From Rhodospirillales bacterium (GTDB lineage: Bacteria > Pseudomonadota > Alphaproteobacteria > ATCC43930 > CGMCC-115725): a stretch of 49,050 nucleotides of DNA. The notes under the pieces are model-generated. The model was not told where the DNA came from. It did no database searches and saw only the letters and a list, made by a program, of their open reading frames with translations. Below, one piece after another: positions 33,732-42,299 of this stretch. The stretch is taken from positions 1-49,050 of the forward strand of contig JAQGID010000026.1 in assembly GCA_028291405.1 (NCBI GenBank), in the 5' to 3' direction. Position 1 is the stretch's first letter. Each line of letters opens with the position of its first letter. Position numbers and translations under genes: made by a program.

Positions 33732-33776
33732 CGATCGCTCCCTCCCTGTGCCTGTCGCTAACGGACGGTCGCGTGC

Positions 33777-33806
33777 ATTATTCCGGCTGGGCGGCATTGA
33801 CGGCAA
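33777..33806 (-). promoter_or_regulatory. Candidate promoter of npdG
   Basis: On the minus strand TTGCCG (33806-33801) and AATAAT (33782-33777; five of six matches) are 18 bases apart. The -10 lies about 46 bases before the npdG ATG. It sits in the divergent gap 33732-33872; I found no equally good promoter facing cofE. Confidence 0.42.
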
Positions 33807-33872
33807 CGGTTTATGTTGCGATCACTTTTGCTCGCCCGTTCGACCGCTTGATCCTGCAATGATCGCAATCGC

Positions 33873-34640
33873 ATGCAAGACGCCCTGACCCTGCTCGCCG
33901 TGTCCGGATTGCCCATGGTGCAGTCGGGCGACGACCTTGCCGGCATGCTGGTCGCGGCGCTGGCGCGGGCGGAGATCGCATTGCGCGACGGCGACGTTTT
34001 GGTGGTGGCGCAGAAGATCGTGTCGAAGGCGGAGGGGCGCACCGTCGATCTCGCGGAGGTCGAGCCGTCCGCGCGTGCCGTCGCGCTGGCGGCGGAGGTC
34101 GCCAAGGATCCCCGACTGGTCGAGGTGATTCTCAGCGAATCGGTGCGCGTCGTGCGGCAGCGTCCGGGCGTTCTGATCGTCGAGCACCGGCTCGGCACCA
34201 TCATGGCGAACGCCGGGGTCGACCGCTCCAACGTCGATCCCAGCTCGGGGCGGGAACCGGTGCTGCTGTTGCCGCGTGATCCCGATGGCTCGGCAGAGCG
34301 TTTGCGGGAAGGGTTGGCGGAGGCATTTGCGGTGCGGCTCGGCGTCATCATCAGCGACAGTTTCGGGCGCGCTTGGCGGCGCGGCACGGTCGGCATCGCG
34401 CTCGGCGCCGCCGGGCTGCCTTCGGTGATGGATCTGCGCGGCCGCGACGACCTCTTCGGCCGGCCGTTGCAAGCGACCGAGACCGGCTTCGCCGACGAGA
34501 TCGCCGCCGCCGCCTCGCTGCTGATGGGCCAGGCCGGCGAGGGCCTGCCCGCCGTGGTCGTCCGCGGCCTCGCCTGGACCGACGCCGCCCTCCCGGCTGC
34601 AGCGCTGATCCGCGCCGCCGCCGAGGATCTCTTCCGCTGA
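33873..34640 (+). CDS. cofE: Coenzyme F420-0:L-glutamate ligase
   Basis: The 255-residue protein has the CofE/FbiB-N fold motifs: DVLVVAQKIVSKAEGRTVDL near residue 42, DPRLVEVILSESVRVVR, IVEHRLGTIMANAGVDRSNV with the metal/GTP-binding region, and LGVIISDSFGRAWRRGTVGI. DLFGRPLQATETGFADEIAA follows. It adds L-glutamate residues to F420-0 through gamma-linkages using GTP. It lacks the C-terminal FMN-binding domain present in mycobacterial FbiB, which is the usual state outside actinobacteria. Its stop overlaps the cofD start by one base (TGATG). No clear Shine-Dalgarno is seen. Confidence 0.95.
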   Translation: MQDALTLLAVSGLPMVQSGDDLAGMLVAALARAEIALRDGDVLVVAQKIVSKAEGRTVDLAEVEPSARAVALAAEVAKDPRLVEVILSESVRVVRQRPGVLIVEHRLGTIMANAGVDRSNVDPSSGREPVLLLPRDPDGSAERLREGLAEAFAVRLGVIISDSFGRAWRRGTVGIALGAAGLPSVMDLRGRDDLFGRPLQATETGFADEIAAAASLLMGQAGEGLPAVVVRGLAWTDAALPAAALIRAAAEDLFR

Positions 34641-35599
34641 TGCCGTGGGATCGCGATCTCGTCGTCGCCCTCTCGGGCGGTATCGGCGGCGCCAAGCTCG
34701 CCCTCGGGCTCAGCCGGATCGTCGAGCCCGGCAATCTGATGGTCGTCACCAACACGGGCGACGATTTCGAGCATCTCGGCCTCGCGATCTCCCCGGATAT
34801 CGACACGATGCTCTACACCCTCGCGGGGATCGACAATCAGGAGACCGGCTGGGGCCGCGCCGACGAGACGTGGAACTTCCTCGCGGCGCTGACGCAGCTC
34901 GGCGGCGAGGACTGGTTCCGGCTCGGCGACAAGGATCTCGCGATCCACGTCGAGCGGACGCGCCGCCTCGCGGCGGGCGAGACGCTGTCGCAGATCACCG
35001 CCGATTTCTGCCAGCGGCTCGGTATCGCTTCGCACGTCGTGCCGATGAGCGACGATCCCGTGCGCACGCAGCTCGGCACTGGCGAAGGCTGGCTCAGCTT
35101 CCAGGATTATTTCGTCCGCCAGCGCTGCCTGCCGGTGGTGACGGAGATCGACTTCGCCGGCGTCGCCGAGGCGGAGCCCAACCCGCTGCTGCTCGATGCG
35201 CTCGCTCATGAGCGGCTGCGCGCCGTCGTGATCTGCCCGTCGAACCCCTTGATCAGCATCGGGCCGATCCTGGCGGTGCCGGGCGTCTGGGACGCGCTCG
35301 TCGCTGCGACAGCGCCGATCGTCGCGGTGGCGCCGATTATCGGCGGCCAGTCGGTCAAGGGACCGACGGCCAAGATGATGCGCGAACTCGGCATCGAAGT
35401 CAGTGCTGCCGAGATCGGCCGCCGCTACGGCGAGCTTCTCGCCGCCTATGTCGTCGATCATGAGGATTTGGCCGAATGCGCCGATCTCGATTTGCGGATC
35501 GTGCCGGCGCAGGCGCTGATGACGACTGCCGACGATCGCGTCGCGCTCGCCGAGGCGGTGCTCGACGCGGCGGATGAAAGCTGGAGCCGAGCCTTATGA
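34640..35599 (+). CDS. cofD: 2-phospho-L-lactate (or PEP) transferase of F420 synthesis
   Basis: About 319 residues from the ATG at 34640; the long upstream open frame from 34373 is antisense-free noise inside cofE. LVVALSGGIGGAKLALGLSR is the N-terminal nucleotide loop, MVVTNTGDDFEHLGLAISPD the metal/phosphate-binding loop, and IDTMLYTLAGIDNQETGWG the conserved following block. CPSNPLISIGPILAVPGV and VAPIIGGQSVKGPTAKMMRE complete the CofD/FbiA pattern. It transfers the phospholactyl or phosphoenolpyruvyl group from its GDP-linked form to the deazaflavin Fo, giving (dehydro)F420-0. The end overlaps cofC by 4 bases (ATGAG). Confidence 0.96.
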   Translation: MPWDRDLVVALSGGIGGAKLALGLSRIVEPGNLMVVTNTGDDFEHLGLAISPDIDTMLYTLAGIDNQETGWGRADETWNFLAALTQLGGEDWFRLGDKDLAIHVERTRRLAAGETLSQITADFCQRLGIASHVVPMSDDPVRTQLGTGEGWLSFQDYFVRQRCLPVVTEIDFAGVAEAEPNPLLLDALAHERLRAVVICPSNPLISIGPILAVPGVWDALVAATAPIVAVAPIIGGQSVKGPTAKMMRELGIEVSAAEIGRRYGELLAAYVVDHEDLAECADLDLRIVPAQALMTTADDRVALAEAVLDAADESWSRAL

Positions 35600-36252
35600 G
35601 CATGCCGCCGATCTGGGCCGTCGTGCCGGTGAAGAAGATGACGGAGGCGAAGCAGCGCCTCGACGATGTCCTCTCCGCCGAGGTGCGCCAGCAGCTGGCC
35701 GTGGCGATGCTGGAGGACGTTCTGCATGCGCTGGCCGCGGTCTCCGGCCTCGCCGGCATCGCCCTGGCGACGGCCGACATCGCCGCCACCGGGATCGCGC
35801 ATCGCTTCGGCGCCAGCGTCTGGCGCGAGAATGCGCGCGACGGGCATAGCGCGGCCGTCGCTGCCTCGGCCCGGCGGCTCGCCGCGCAAGGCGCCGCCAT
35901 GCTGACGATTCCCGGTGACATCCCGCTCGTCCAGCCGGACGATCTGGAAGCCGTGCTGAAGGCGGCGCGAGGCTCGCCGTCCTTCACGATCGTGCCGGCT
36001 CATGACGAGCGCGGCTCGAACGCCGTGCTGTGCGCGCCCGCCAACGTGGTCGAGCTGCGCTTCGGCGACGACAGCTTCCTGCCGCATGTCGCGGCGGCCG
36101 AGACGGCGGGGACGACGCCGACCGTGCTGCGGCTGCCGCGCATCGCCCTCGATCTCGATCGGCCCGAGGATCTCGCCGCTTTTATGCGCATCCCATCGAA
36201 AACGCGGACGCGTCGGATCCTCGAGGCGCACGGCGTTCGGGCGAAACGATGA
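35596..36252 (+). CDS. cofC: 2-phospho-L-lactate (or PEP/3-phosphoglycerate) guanylyltransferase
   Basis: The 218-residue nucleotidyltransferase-fold protein starts IWAVVPVKKMTEAKQRLDDV, the GTP-binding start of CofC/FbiD. WRENARDGHSAAVAASARRL, AMLTIPGDIPLVQPDDLEAV (metal-binding D) and VPAHDERGSNAVLCAP are the expected motifs, with LRFGDDSFLPHVAAAE and LDLDRPEDLAAFM near the end. It joins GTP with a three-carbon phosphoacid to feed CofD. Different lineages use 2-phospholactate, PEP or 3-phosphoglycerate, and the sequence alone does not tell which. It overlaps cofD by 4 and fbiC by 4 bases. Confidence 0.94.
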   Translation: MSMPPIWAVVPVKKMTEAKQRLDDVLSAEVRQQLAVAMLEDVLHALAAVSGLAGIALATADIAATGIAHRFGASVWRENARDGHSAAVAASARRLAAQGAAMLTIPGDIPLVQPDDLEAVLKAARGSPSFTIVPAHDERGSNAVLCAPANVVELRFGDDSFLPHVAAAETAGTTPTVLRLPRIALDLDRPEDLAAFMRIPSKTRTRRILEAHGVRAKR

Positions 36253-38654
36253 AGGTACTCGACGTCCTGGACGGGGCTCTCGCCGGACGGAATCCCTCCG
36301 ACGAGGATGCCCTGTCGCTCATGGGCGCCGAAGACCTGCCGGTACTGATGTCGTGCGCCGCAGCGTTGCGCGACCAGGGGCATGGGCGAAACATCTCGTA
36401 TTCGCGCAAGGTCTTCATCCCGCTGACGCAGCTCTGCCGCGACAGCTGCCACTACTGCACTTTCGCGCATCCGCCGCGCCGCGGCGAAAAAGCCTATCTC
36501 GGCGCCGAAGAGGTGCTGGCGATCGCCCGCACCGGCGCTGCCGCCGGCTGCCGCGAGGCGCTCTTCACCCTCGGCGACAAGCCGGAGCTGCGCTACAGCG
36601 CGGCGCGCGACGAGCTGGCGCGCCTCGGCCATGCGACGACGCTCTCCTACCTCGCCGCGATGGCGGCGCTGGTGCTACGCGAGACCGGGCTGCTGCCGCA
36701 TATCAACGCGGGAGTCATGACGGCAGCGGAGATCGCTTCGCTGCGCGAGGTCTCGGTCAGCCAGGGTTTGATGCTGGAGACGGCATCAGAGCGGCTGTCG
36801 CGCCGCGGCGGGCCGCATTTCGGCTCGCCGGACAAGGCGCCGGCGCTTCGCCTCGCGACAATCGCAGCGGCGGGCGAGGCGGCGGTGCCATTCACCAGTG
36901 GCATCCTGATCGGCATCGGCGAGACGCGCGAGGAGCGGATCGCGGCGTTGCTGGCCCTGCGGGCACTGCACGAGCGCTATGGGCACCTTCAGGAGATCAT
37001 CGTCCAGAACTTCCGCGCCAAGCCGGGGACCCGGATGGCGGATGCGGCTGAGCCCGACTTCACCGACCATCTCTGGACGGTCGCGATCGCCCGCATCATC
37101 TTCGGCCCGGCGATGTCCATCCAGGCGCCGCCGAACCTCAGCAGCGGGGCGCTGGCCCAGCTCATCGACGCGGGCATCGACGATTGGGGCGGCGTCTCGC
37201 CGGTGACGCCGGATCACGTCAACCCCGAGCGCCCGTGGCCCGAACTCGACGCTTTGGCCCGCGAGACTGCGGCCGCAGGGAAGATCCTCGTCGAGCGGCT
37301 GGCGATCTATCCTGCCTTCGTCCGCCACACGGATCGCTTCCTGGCGAAGGCGCTGCGACCCGCCGTCGTTCGCGCCGCGGATGCCGAGGGGTTCGCGCGC
37401 GTCGATCCTTGGACACCGGGCGCCGTGACGGCGCCGTTGCCGGAGAAGCGGGGCGGGCTGAGGCGGGACGTGCTGACTCCGATCCTCGACCGCGCCGCTG
37501 CCGGACGCGAGCTCTCGGAGGACGCGCTGGTGACGCTCTTCGCTGCGCGAGGCGATGATTTCCACGCAGTCTGCACTGCCGCCGACGCGCTGCGCCGCGA
37601 GACGTGCGGCGACACCGTCAGCTACGTCGTCACCCGCAACATCAACTACACGAACATCTGTTATTTCCGCTGCAAGTTCTGCGCCTTCTCCAAGGGCAAG
37701 CTGAGTGAGAACCTCCGCGGCCGGCCCTACGATCTCAGCATCGACGAGATCCAGCGGCGGGTCGTCGAGGCCTGGGAGCGCGGCGCCGTCGAGGTCTGCC
37801 TGCAGGGCGGCATTCATCCCGACTACACCGGCGCCACATATCTCGAAATCTGCCGCGCCATCAAGGCGGCGGTTCCCGAGATACATATCCATGCCTTCTC
37901 GCCGCTCGAGATCTTCCAGGGCGCGGCGACGATCGGCACGACGCCGGCCGAATTCCTTGCCGAGCTGCAAGCCGCCGGACTGGGCTCTCTGCCCGGCACC
38001 GCGGCGGAGATCCTCGACGACGAGGTCCGTGCCATCATCTGCCCGGACAAGGTGACGACGGCGCAATGGCTGGAGGTCGTCGAGGCGGCACATCGTCTCG
38101 GTCTCCGCACGACGGCGACGATCATGTTCGGCCACGTCGACACACCGCGTCATTGGGCGCGGCATCTGCGCCATCTTCGGGCGCTGCAGGGGCGCACCGG
38201 CGGCCTTACCGAGCTGGTGCCCTTGCCCTTCGTGCCGATGGAGACGCCGATCCATTTGCGCGGCCTCTGCCGGCTCGGTCCGACCTATCGCGAGGCGGTG
38301 CTGATGCACGCGGTATCTCGGCTGGCGCTGCACGGGCTGATCGACAATATCCAGACCTCCTGGGTCAAGATGGGCGAGGAAGGGGCGGCGGCGTGCCTGG
38401 CTGCCGGGGCCAACGATCTCGGCGGCACGCTGATGAACGAGAGCATCACCCGCGCCGCCGGCGCCATGCACGGCCAGGAGATGCCGCCCGAGGTGATGGA
38501 GCGGGTCATCGGCGCGCTGGGCCGCCGCCCGGTGCAGCGTACGACGCTCTACGGCGAAGCGCCGGCGCCGCGCGTTGCCGCCTCGTTCGGCGCGGCCGCG
38601 CTCGCCGTCCCGATCGACACACCGGCGAAACGCTACGAGCGCAGCCCGGCGTGA
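36249..38654 (+). CDS. fbiC: 7,8-didemethyl-8-hydroxy-5-deazariboflavin (Fo) synthase, CofG-CofH fusion
   Basis: The 801-residue protein starts at the ATG at 36249 inside the cofC stop. It has two radical-SAM domains. The first (CofG-like) has C63-x3-C67-x2-C70 in LCRDSCHYCTFAHPPR. The second (CofH-like) has C471-x3-C475-x2-C478 in NICYFRCKFCAFSKG, followed by VCLQGGIHPDYTG and HIHAFSPLEIFQGA. These bind two 4Fe-4S clusters that cleave SAM. The enzyme joins tyrosine with 5-amino-6-ribitylaminouracil to form the deazaflavin Fo. A single fused protein is the actinobacterial (FbiC) form; archaea and cyanobacteria have two separate genes. It ends the cofEDC-fbiC operon. Confidence 0.97.
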   Translation: MKVLDVLDGALAGRNPSDEDALSLMGAEDLPVLMSCAAALRDQGHGRNISYSRKVFIPLTQLCRDSCHYCTFAHPPRRGEKAYLGAEEVLAIARTGAAAGCREALFTLGDKPELRYSAARDELARLGHATTLSYLAAMAALVLRETGLLPHINAGVMTAAEIASLREVSVSQGLMLETASERLSRRGGPHFGSPDKAPALRLATIAAAGEAAVPFTSGILIGIGETREERIAALLALRALHERYGHLQEIIVQNFRAKPGTRMADAAEPDFTDHLWTVAIARIIFGPAMSIQAPPNLSSGALAQLIDAGIDDWGGVSPVTPDHVNPERPWPELDALARETAAAGKILVERLAIYPAFVRHTDRFLAKALRPAVVRAADAEGFARVDPWTPGAVTAPLPEKRGGLRRDVLTPILDRAAAGRELSEDALVTLFAARGDDFHAVCTAADALRRETCGDTVSYVVTRNINYTNICYFRCKFCAFSKGKLSENLRGRPYDLSIDEIQRRVVEAWERGAVEVCLQGGIHPDYTGATYLEICRAIKAAVPEIHIHAFSPLEIFQGAATIGTTPAEFLAELQAAGLGSLPGTAAEILDDEVRAIICPDKVTTAQWLEVVEAAHRLGLRTTATIMFGHVDTPRHWARHLRHLRALQGRTGGLTELVPLPFVPMETPIHLRGLCRLGPTYREAVLMHAVSRLALHGLIDNIQTSWVKMGEEGAAACLAAGANDLGGTLMNESITRAAGAMHGQEMPPEVMERVIGALGRRPVQRTTLYGEAPAPRVAASFGAAALAVPIDTPAKRYERSPA

Positions 38655-38767
38655 GGTAAGGGTCGGCGGCAAGAATGTCCGCTTCGCGTGATCATGGCCG
38701 AGCGCGAGGCGGTCGTGCTGGATGCCGGCACCGCGATCGTGAAGCCGTGCTGAACGGGGGGGCGGGC

Positions 38768-39064
38768 ATGAGCTGGGACAACACGAGGCTCTTCAGCGAC
38801 GACACCGACGCTCACCGGGCCTTCCGCCCCGAGGTGCGGGAATGGGTGACGGCGAACTGTCCGGCCTCGCTGCGCCACCGCCCTGATCGCATCGAGCCGC
38901 CCGCGCTAAAGCCTTGGCACCGTAAGCTCGCCGAGCGCAGCGGACACGGCGCGCGGGACGCTCGCGAGGATCCGCGTTCGCGCCGCCTGCGCCGATATCG
39001 AACGGCGCGTCTCCGCGGCGATGCGCCCTATACGAACGCTTGGCGGCTCGTGCCCTTGGCGTAA
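38768..39064 (+). pseudogene. Truncated acyl-CoA dehydrogenase N-terminus
   Basis: From the ATG at 38768 the first 60 or so residues (AFRPEVREWVTANCPASLRH, then LKPWHRKLAERSG) follow the N-terminal helix pattern of acyl-CoA dehydrogenases. After about 38945 the similarity stops and the frame runs through arginine-rich sequence (ARDAREDPRSRRLRRYRTAR) to a stop at 39064. No catalytic domain follows. It looks like a remnant left by a deletion. A short functional peptide is unlikely. Confidence 0.45.
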
Positions 39065-39198
39065 ATTTTTATGAGCCGAGAGATCGATATCGCTTATCAT
39101 CAATTCATCCGGCGGCCGAACGCGACGCGTGGGCAGCTTGTGAGCAGTGGGCAAGGGACGGAAGTTCCGCCGTTCCGGACGTTTGGGGAGGAGACAGA
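39065..39198 (+). other. Non-coding AT-rich leader before the aromatic-catabolism operon
   Basis: With 38655-38767 and the decayed fragment, this completes a 544-base stretch (38655-39198) with no intact gene. Bases 39063-39110 are clearly AT-richer than the surroundings (AAATTTTTATGAG, GATCGATATCGCTTATCATC), as expected of a promoter region. No convincing -35/-10 pair or long inverted repeat was found. A strong ribosome site GGGGAGGAG (39185-39193) precedes the next gene. Confidence 0.4.
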
Positions 39199-40053
39199 AT
39201 GCGTTTCGCGGTGATCGAGAAGGGTGGGCAGCGCGGCTTGGCGGTGCCTGACGGTGCTGGTTGGCGCGGCGTCACGAGCGGCGACAAGCTCTACCCCGGC
39301 GATCTCGAGACGCTGATAGCGCGTGGCGGCGACGCGCTGCGCCGCGCCTATGATGCCCTGGCCGGCGCCCCGCCGCTCGCCGCGGGCAGCTTCAAATTTC
39401 TGCCGCCGATCGGCAAGCCGCCGAAGATCATCTGCGTCGGGCTCAACTACGCCGACCACACCAAGGAAAGCCCGTACGAGCAGCCTTCTTATCCGACGCT
39501 CTTTCCACGCTTCGCCTCGTCGCTGATCGGCCACGGCGCCGCGATCGTCCGGCCGCGCGTCTCCGAGCAGCTCGACTACGAGGGCGAGATGGTCGCGATC
39601 ATCGGCAAGGGCGGCCGCCACATTGCCAAGGACAAGGCGCTGGACCATGTCGCCGGCTGGTCGATCTTCAATGAAGCGTCGATCCGCGACTACCAGTTCA
39701 AATCGCCGCAATGGACGGTCGGCAAGAATTTCGACGCGACCGGCGCTTTCGGCCCCAGCTTCGTCAGCGCAGACGAGGTGCCGGCCGGCGGCAAAGGGCT
39801 CAAGCTCGAGACGCGGCTCAACGGCGTGACGGTGCAGTCCGCCTCGACCAGCGACATGCTGTTCGACGTCGCGACGCAGATCGCGACGATCTCCGAGGCG
39901 ATCACCCTGGAACCCAACGACGTCATCGTGACCGGCACGCCTGCCGGCGTCGGCTTCGCCCGGAAGCCGCCGCTGTTCATGAAGGCCGGCGACGTCTGCG
40001 AGGTCGAGATCGAGGGGCTGGGGATCCTGCGTAACCCGATCGTCGACGAATAG
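39199..40053 (+). CDS. Fumarylacetoacetate hydrolase (FAH) family protein
   Basis: About 284 residues from the ATG at 39199, with a GGGGAGGAG ribosome site 5 bases upstream; the open frame from 39040 is unconserved. KIICVGLNYADHTKES is the family signature, LDYEGEMVAIIGKGGRHI carries the two metal-binding glutamates, and SIFNEASIRDYQFKSPQWTV with KNFDATGAFGPSFVSADEV follow. SMLFDV-like QSASTSDMLFDVATQIATIS and VIVTGTPAGVGFARKPP complete the fold. Members hydrolyse, decarboxylate or isomerise ring-cleavage products of aromatics such as 2-hydroxymuconate derivatives or acylpyruvates. Being first in an operon with a monooxygenase and an extradiol dioxygenase, it probably handles the ring-opened product. 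Confidence 0.92.
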   Translation: MRFAVIEKGGQRGLAVPDGAGWRGVTSGDKLYPGDLETLIARGGDALRRAYDALAGAPPLAAGSFKFLPPIGKPPKIICVGLNYADHTKESPYEQPSYPTLFPRFASSLIGHGAAIVRPRVSEQLDYEGEMVAIIGKGGRHIAKDKALDHVAGWSIFNEASIRDYQFKSPQWTVGKNFDATGAFGPSFVSADEVPAGGKGLKLETRLNGVTVQSASTSDMLFDVATQIATISEAITLEPNDVIVTGTPAGVGFARKPPLFMKAGDVCEVEIEGLGILRNPIVDE

Positions 40054-40073
40054 GACAAAGCGGGGAGGCTGCG

Positions 40074-41276
40074 ATGAGCGTCACGGTGCAGGCGAGGGGG
40101 AGCGAGACGGACCATGCGACGCTCGTCGCGCGCGCCGCGGCGCTCGTTCCCGATCTTCTCGAGCGCGCCGCCGAGGCCGAGCGGCTGCGCAAGGTGCCGC
40201 TGGAGAATATCGCGGCGCTGCGCAACGCCGGTCTCCTCAAGATCCTGCAGGCGCGGCGCTACGGCGGCCATCAGGCATCGTTGCGCACCCATGTCGACGT
40301 CGTCGCCGCGCTCGCCGGCGGCTGCGCCTCGACCGCCTGGTGCGTCGGGGTCATCCATGCCCATAGCTGGCTGATGGCGCAGTTTCCGCGGGCGGCGCAG
40401 GAGGAAACCTACGGCGCCAATCCCGACGCCATCATCTCGGCGGTGATCGCGGCGCGCGGCAAGGCGCGCGCCGTCGACGGCGGCTACGTTCTGAACGGCT
40501 TCTGGCCCTTTGCCTCGGGTTCTCAGCATGCCGATTTCCTGTTCCTCGGCGCTGCCGTAATCAACGAGACCGGCGAGACGGTCGACGAGGGCGATCTCCT
40601 CGTCCCGACGTCAGATATCGTCATCAAGGACGATTGGAACGTCGTCGGGCTGCGCGGCACCGGCAGCTGCAGCATCGTCGCCAAGGACGTCTTCGTCCCG
40701 GCGCACCGCTATCTGTCGCTGCCGGGGCTGATCGGCGGACAGACGCCTGGCCAGGCGCTGCACGAGGGCTGGCTCTATCGCTCGGCCGCCGTGCCGGTGC
40801 TGACTCTGGCCCTAGCGCCAGCCGCCCTCGGCACGGCGCAAGCTGCGCTCGAATCCTTCAAAAAGCGCCTGCCGGGCCGCGAAATCGCGTATACGCAACA
40901 CGAAATTCAGATCGACTCGCCGGTGACGCATATCCAGGCGGCGACGGCAGCAACCAAGATCGATACGGCGCAGCTGCTGCTGCACTACTGCGCCGACGAG
41001 ATCCAGGCCGCCGCCGAACGCGGCGAGGCGATGGATTTTGCCAAGCGGGCGCGCGTCCGGATGGATTGCGCCTTCGCCGTGCGGCTCTGCCTCGAGGCGG
41101 TCGAGACGATCTATCTCGCCTCGGGCGGCTCCGGCATCGCCGAGACCAGCACGATCCAGCGGGCATCGCGCGATATTCATGCCGTCAACATGCATGGGCT
41201 GCTCAGCCTGGAGACCAACGCCGAGATGTACGGCCGCGTCGTCCTCGGCCTGACGCCGAACACACCGCTGATCTGA
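40074..41276 (+). CDS. Group D flavin-dependent monooxygenase (HsaA/HpaH-like, acyl-CoA dehydrogenase fold)
   Basis: The 400-residue protein has an acyl-CoA dehydrogenase fold but lacks the usual catalytic Glu context; LRNAGLLKILQARRYGGHQA, GCASTAWCVGVIHAHSWLMA and FWPFASGSQHADFLFLGA (flavin region) match HsaA, C2-type p-hydroxyphenylacetate hydroxylase and dibenzothiophene monooxygenase relatives. GSGIAETSTIQRASRDIHAV near the C-terminus is the typical end. These enzymes use reduced FMN/FAD supplied by a separate flavin reductase to hydroxylate aromatic rings; no reductase gene is in the window. It most likely makes the catechol that the next gene cleaves. A GGGGAGG ribosome site precedes it. 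Confidence 0.88.
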   Translation: MSVTVQARGSETDHATLVARAAALVPDLLERAAEAERLRKVPLENIAALRNAGLLKILQARRYGGHQASLRTHVDVVAALAGGCASTAWCVGVIHAHSWLMAQFPRAAQEETYGANPDAIISAVIAARGKARAVDGGYVLNGFWPFASGSQHADFLFLGAAVINETGETVDEGDLLVPTSDIVIKDDWNVVGLRGTGSCSIVAKDVFVPAHRYLSLPGLIGGQTPGQALHEGWLYRSAAVPVLTLALAPAALGTAQAALESFKKRLPGREIAYTQHEIQIDSPVTHIQAATAATKIDTAQLLLHYCADEIQAAAERGEAMDFAKRARVRMDCAFAVRLCLEAVETIYLASGGSGIAETSTIQRASRDIHAVNMHGLLSLETNAEMYGRVVLGLTPNTPLI

Positions 41277-41330
41277 CTTGACGACCTAGAGTTCCGCGCC
41301 GGCCGGGCCGGTGCCGAGGAGGAGAAAGAG

Positions 41331-42248
41331 ATGAGCGTTCGATCGCTGCAGCATATCGCCCTGGCGGTGCCCGATCCGACGATCGGCGAGAAATTCTACA
41401 CCGACTTCGGCCTCCACGGGCGGCATGACGGCGGCAAGATCACGATGCGTTGCCACGGCCGCGACCAGGACCAGGTGATCCTGGTCGAGGGCCGCAAGCG
41501 CAAGATGCATCACGTCTGCTTCGGTACCAAGCCGGAGCTGATCGACGATTTGAAGCGTCGCGTCGAGGCGAGCGGCACGCGTCTGCTCGACGCGCCGAAC
41601 GCGACGCCGGCCCCCGGCCTGTGGTTTCGCGACCCCGACGGGCTGCTCGTCAACATCCAGGCCGCCGAGCCGGCACCCTGGCTCGGCGCCCCGGAGTGGC
41701 GGATCAACACGCCTGGCCACACGACGCGCCTCGGCGCGCCCGGCCATCCGTCGCGGCACATGGTGATCCAGCCGCGCCGGCTCGGCCATACGCTGCGCTT
41801 CACCCCGAACTTCGACAAGATGCTCGATTTCTATCAGCGAGTGCTCGGGCTGCGGCTATCCGACCGCTCGCAGAGCCTCGTCGCCTTCATGCACGCCGAG
41901 GGTGGCTGCGATCATCACATCTTCGGCTTCATCGCCGGCGACCGGCCGGGCTATCACCACGCTAGCTTCGAGGTCGCCAATATCGACGAGATCGGCCTCG
42001 GCGCGACGCGGCTGCTCGACAAGGGCTACGGCAACGGCTGGGGCTTCGGGCGCCACGTCATTGGCTCCAACTTCTTCCACTACATCCGTGACCCGTGGCA
42101 CGGCATGTCCGAGTATTTCTGCGACATCGACTATATCCCGGCCGGGATGAACTGGCAGGCGACGGACTACCCGCCGGAGGATTCGCTGCACGTTTGGGGA
42201 CCGAACGTGCCGGAGGATTTCGGGGCGAATTTCGAGGAAGCCGAATAG
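41331..42248 (+). CDS. Type I extradiol ring-cleavage dioxygenase (two-domain VOC, BphC/HsaC-like)
   Basis: The 305-residue protein has two vicinal-oxygen-chelate domains, from SLQHIALAVPDPTIGEKFYT and from RRLGHTLRFTPNFDKMLDFY. The C-terminal one carries the Fe(II) ligands in the usual 2-His-1-Glu order: His153 (LGHTLRF), His210 (GYHHASFEV) and Glu261 (MSEYFCDID). This spacing is close to that of BphC (146/210/260). It would open a catechol ring next to the hydroxyls using O2. The product would be passed to the FAH-family enzyme or the amidohydrolase encoded nearby. The catechol itself is not known. Confidence 0.92.
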   Translation: MSVRSLQHIALAVPDPTIGEKFYTDFGLHGRHDGGKITMRCHGRDQDQVILVEGRKRKMHHVCFGTKPELIDDLKRRVEASGTRLLDAPNATPAPGLWFRDPDGLLVNIQAAEPAPWLGAPEWRINTPGHTTRLGAPGHPSRHMVIQPRRLGHTLRFTPNFDKMLDFYQRVLGLRLSDRSQSLVAFMHAEGGCDHHIFGFIAGDRPGYHHASFEVANIDEIGLGATRLLDKGYGNGWGFGRHVIGSNFFHYIRDPWHGMSEYFCDIDYIPAGMNWQATDYPPEDSLHVWGPNVPEDFGANFEEAE

Positions 42249-42299
42249 CATCAACCAGCGGCCGCAAATCGGTCGGGTCAAAAAGGGGGGGAAAGGAAA

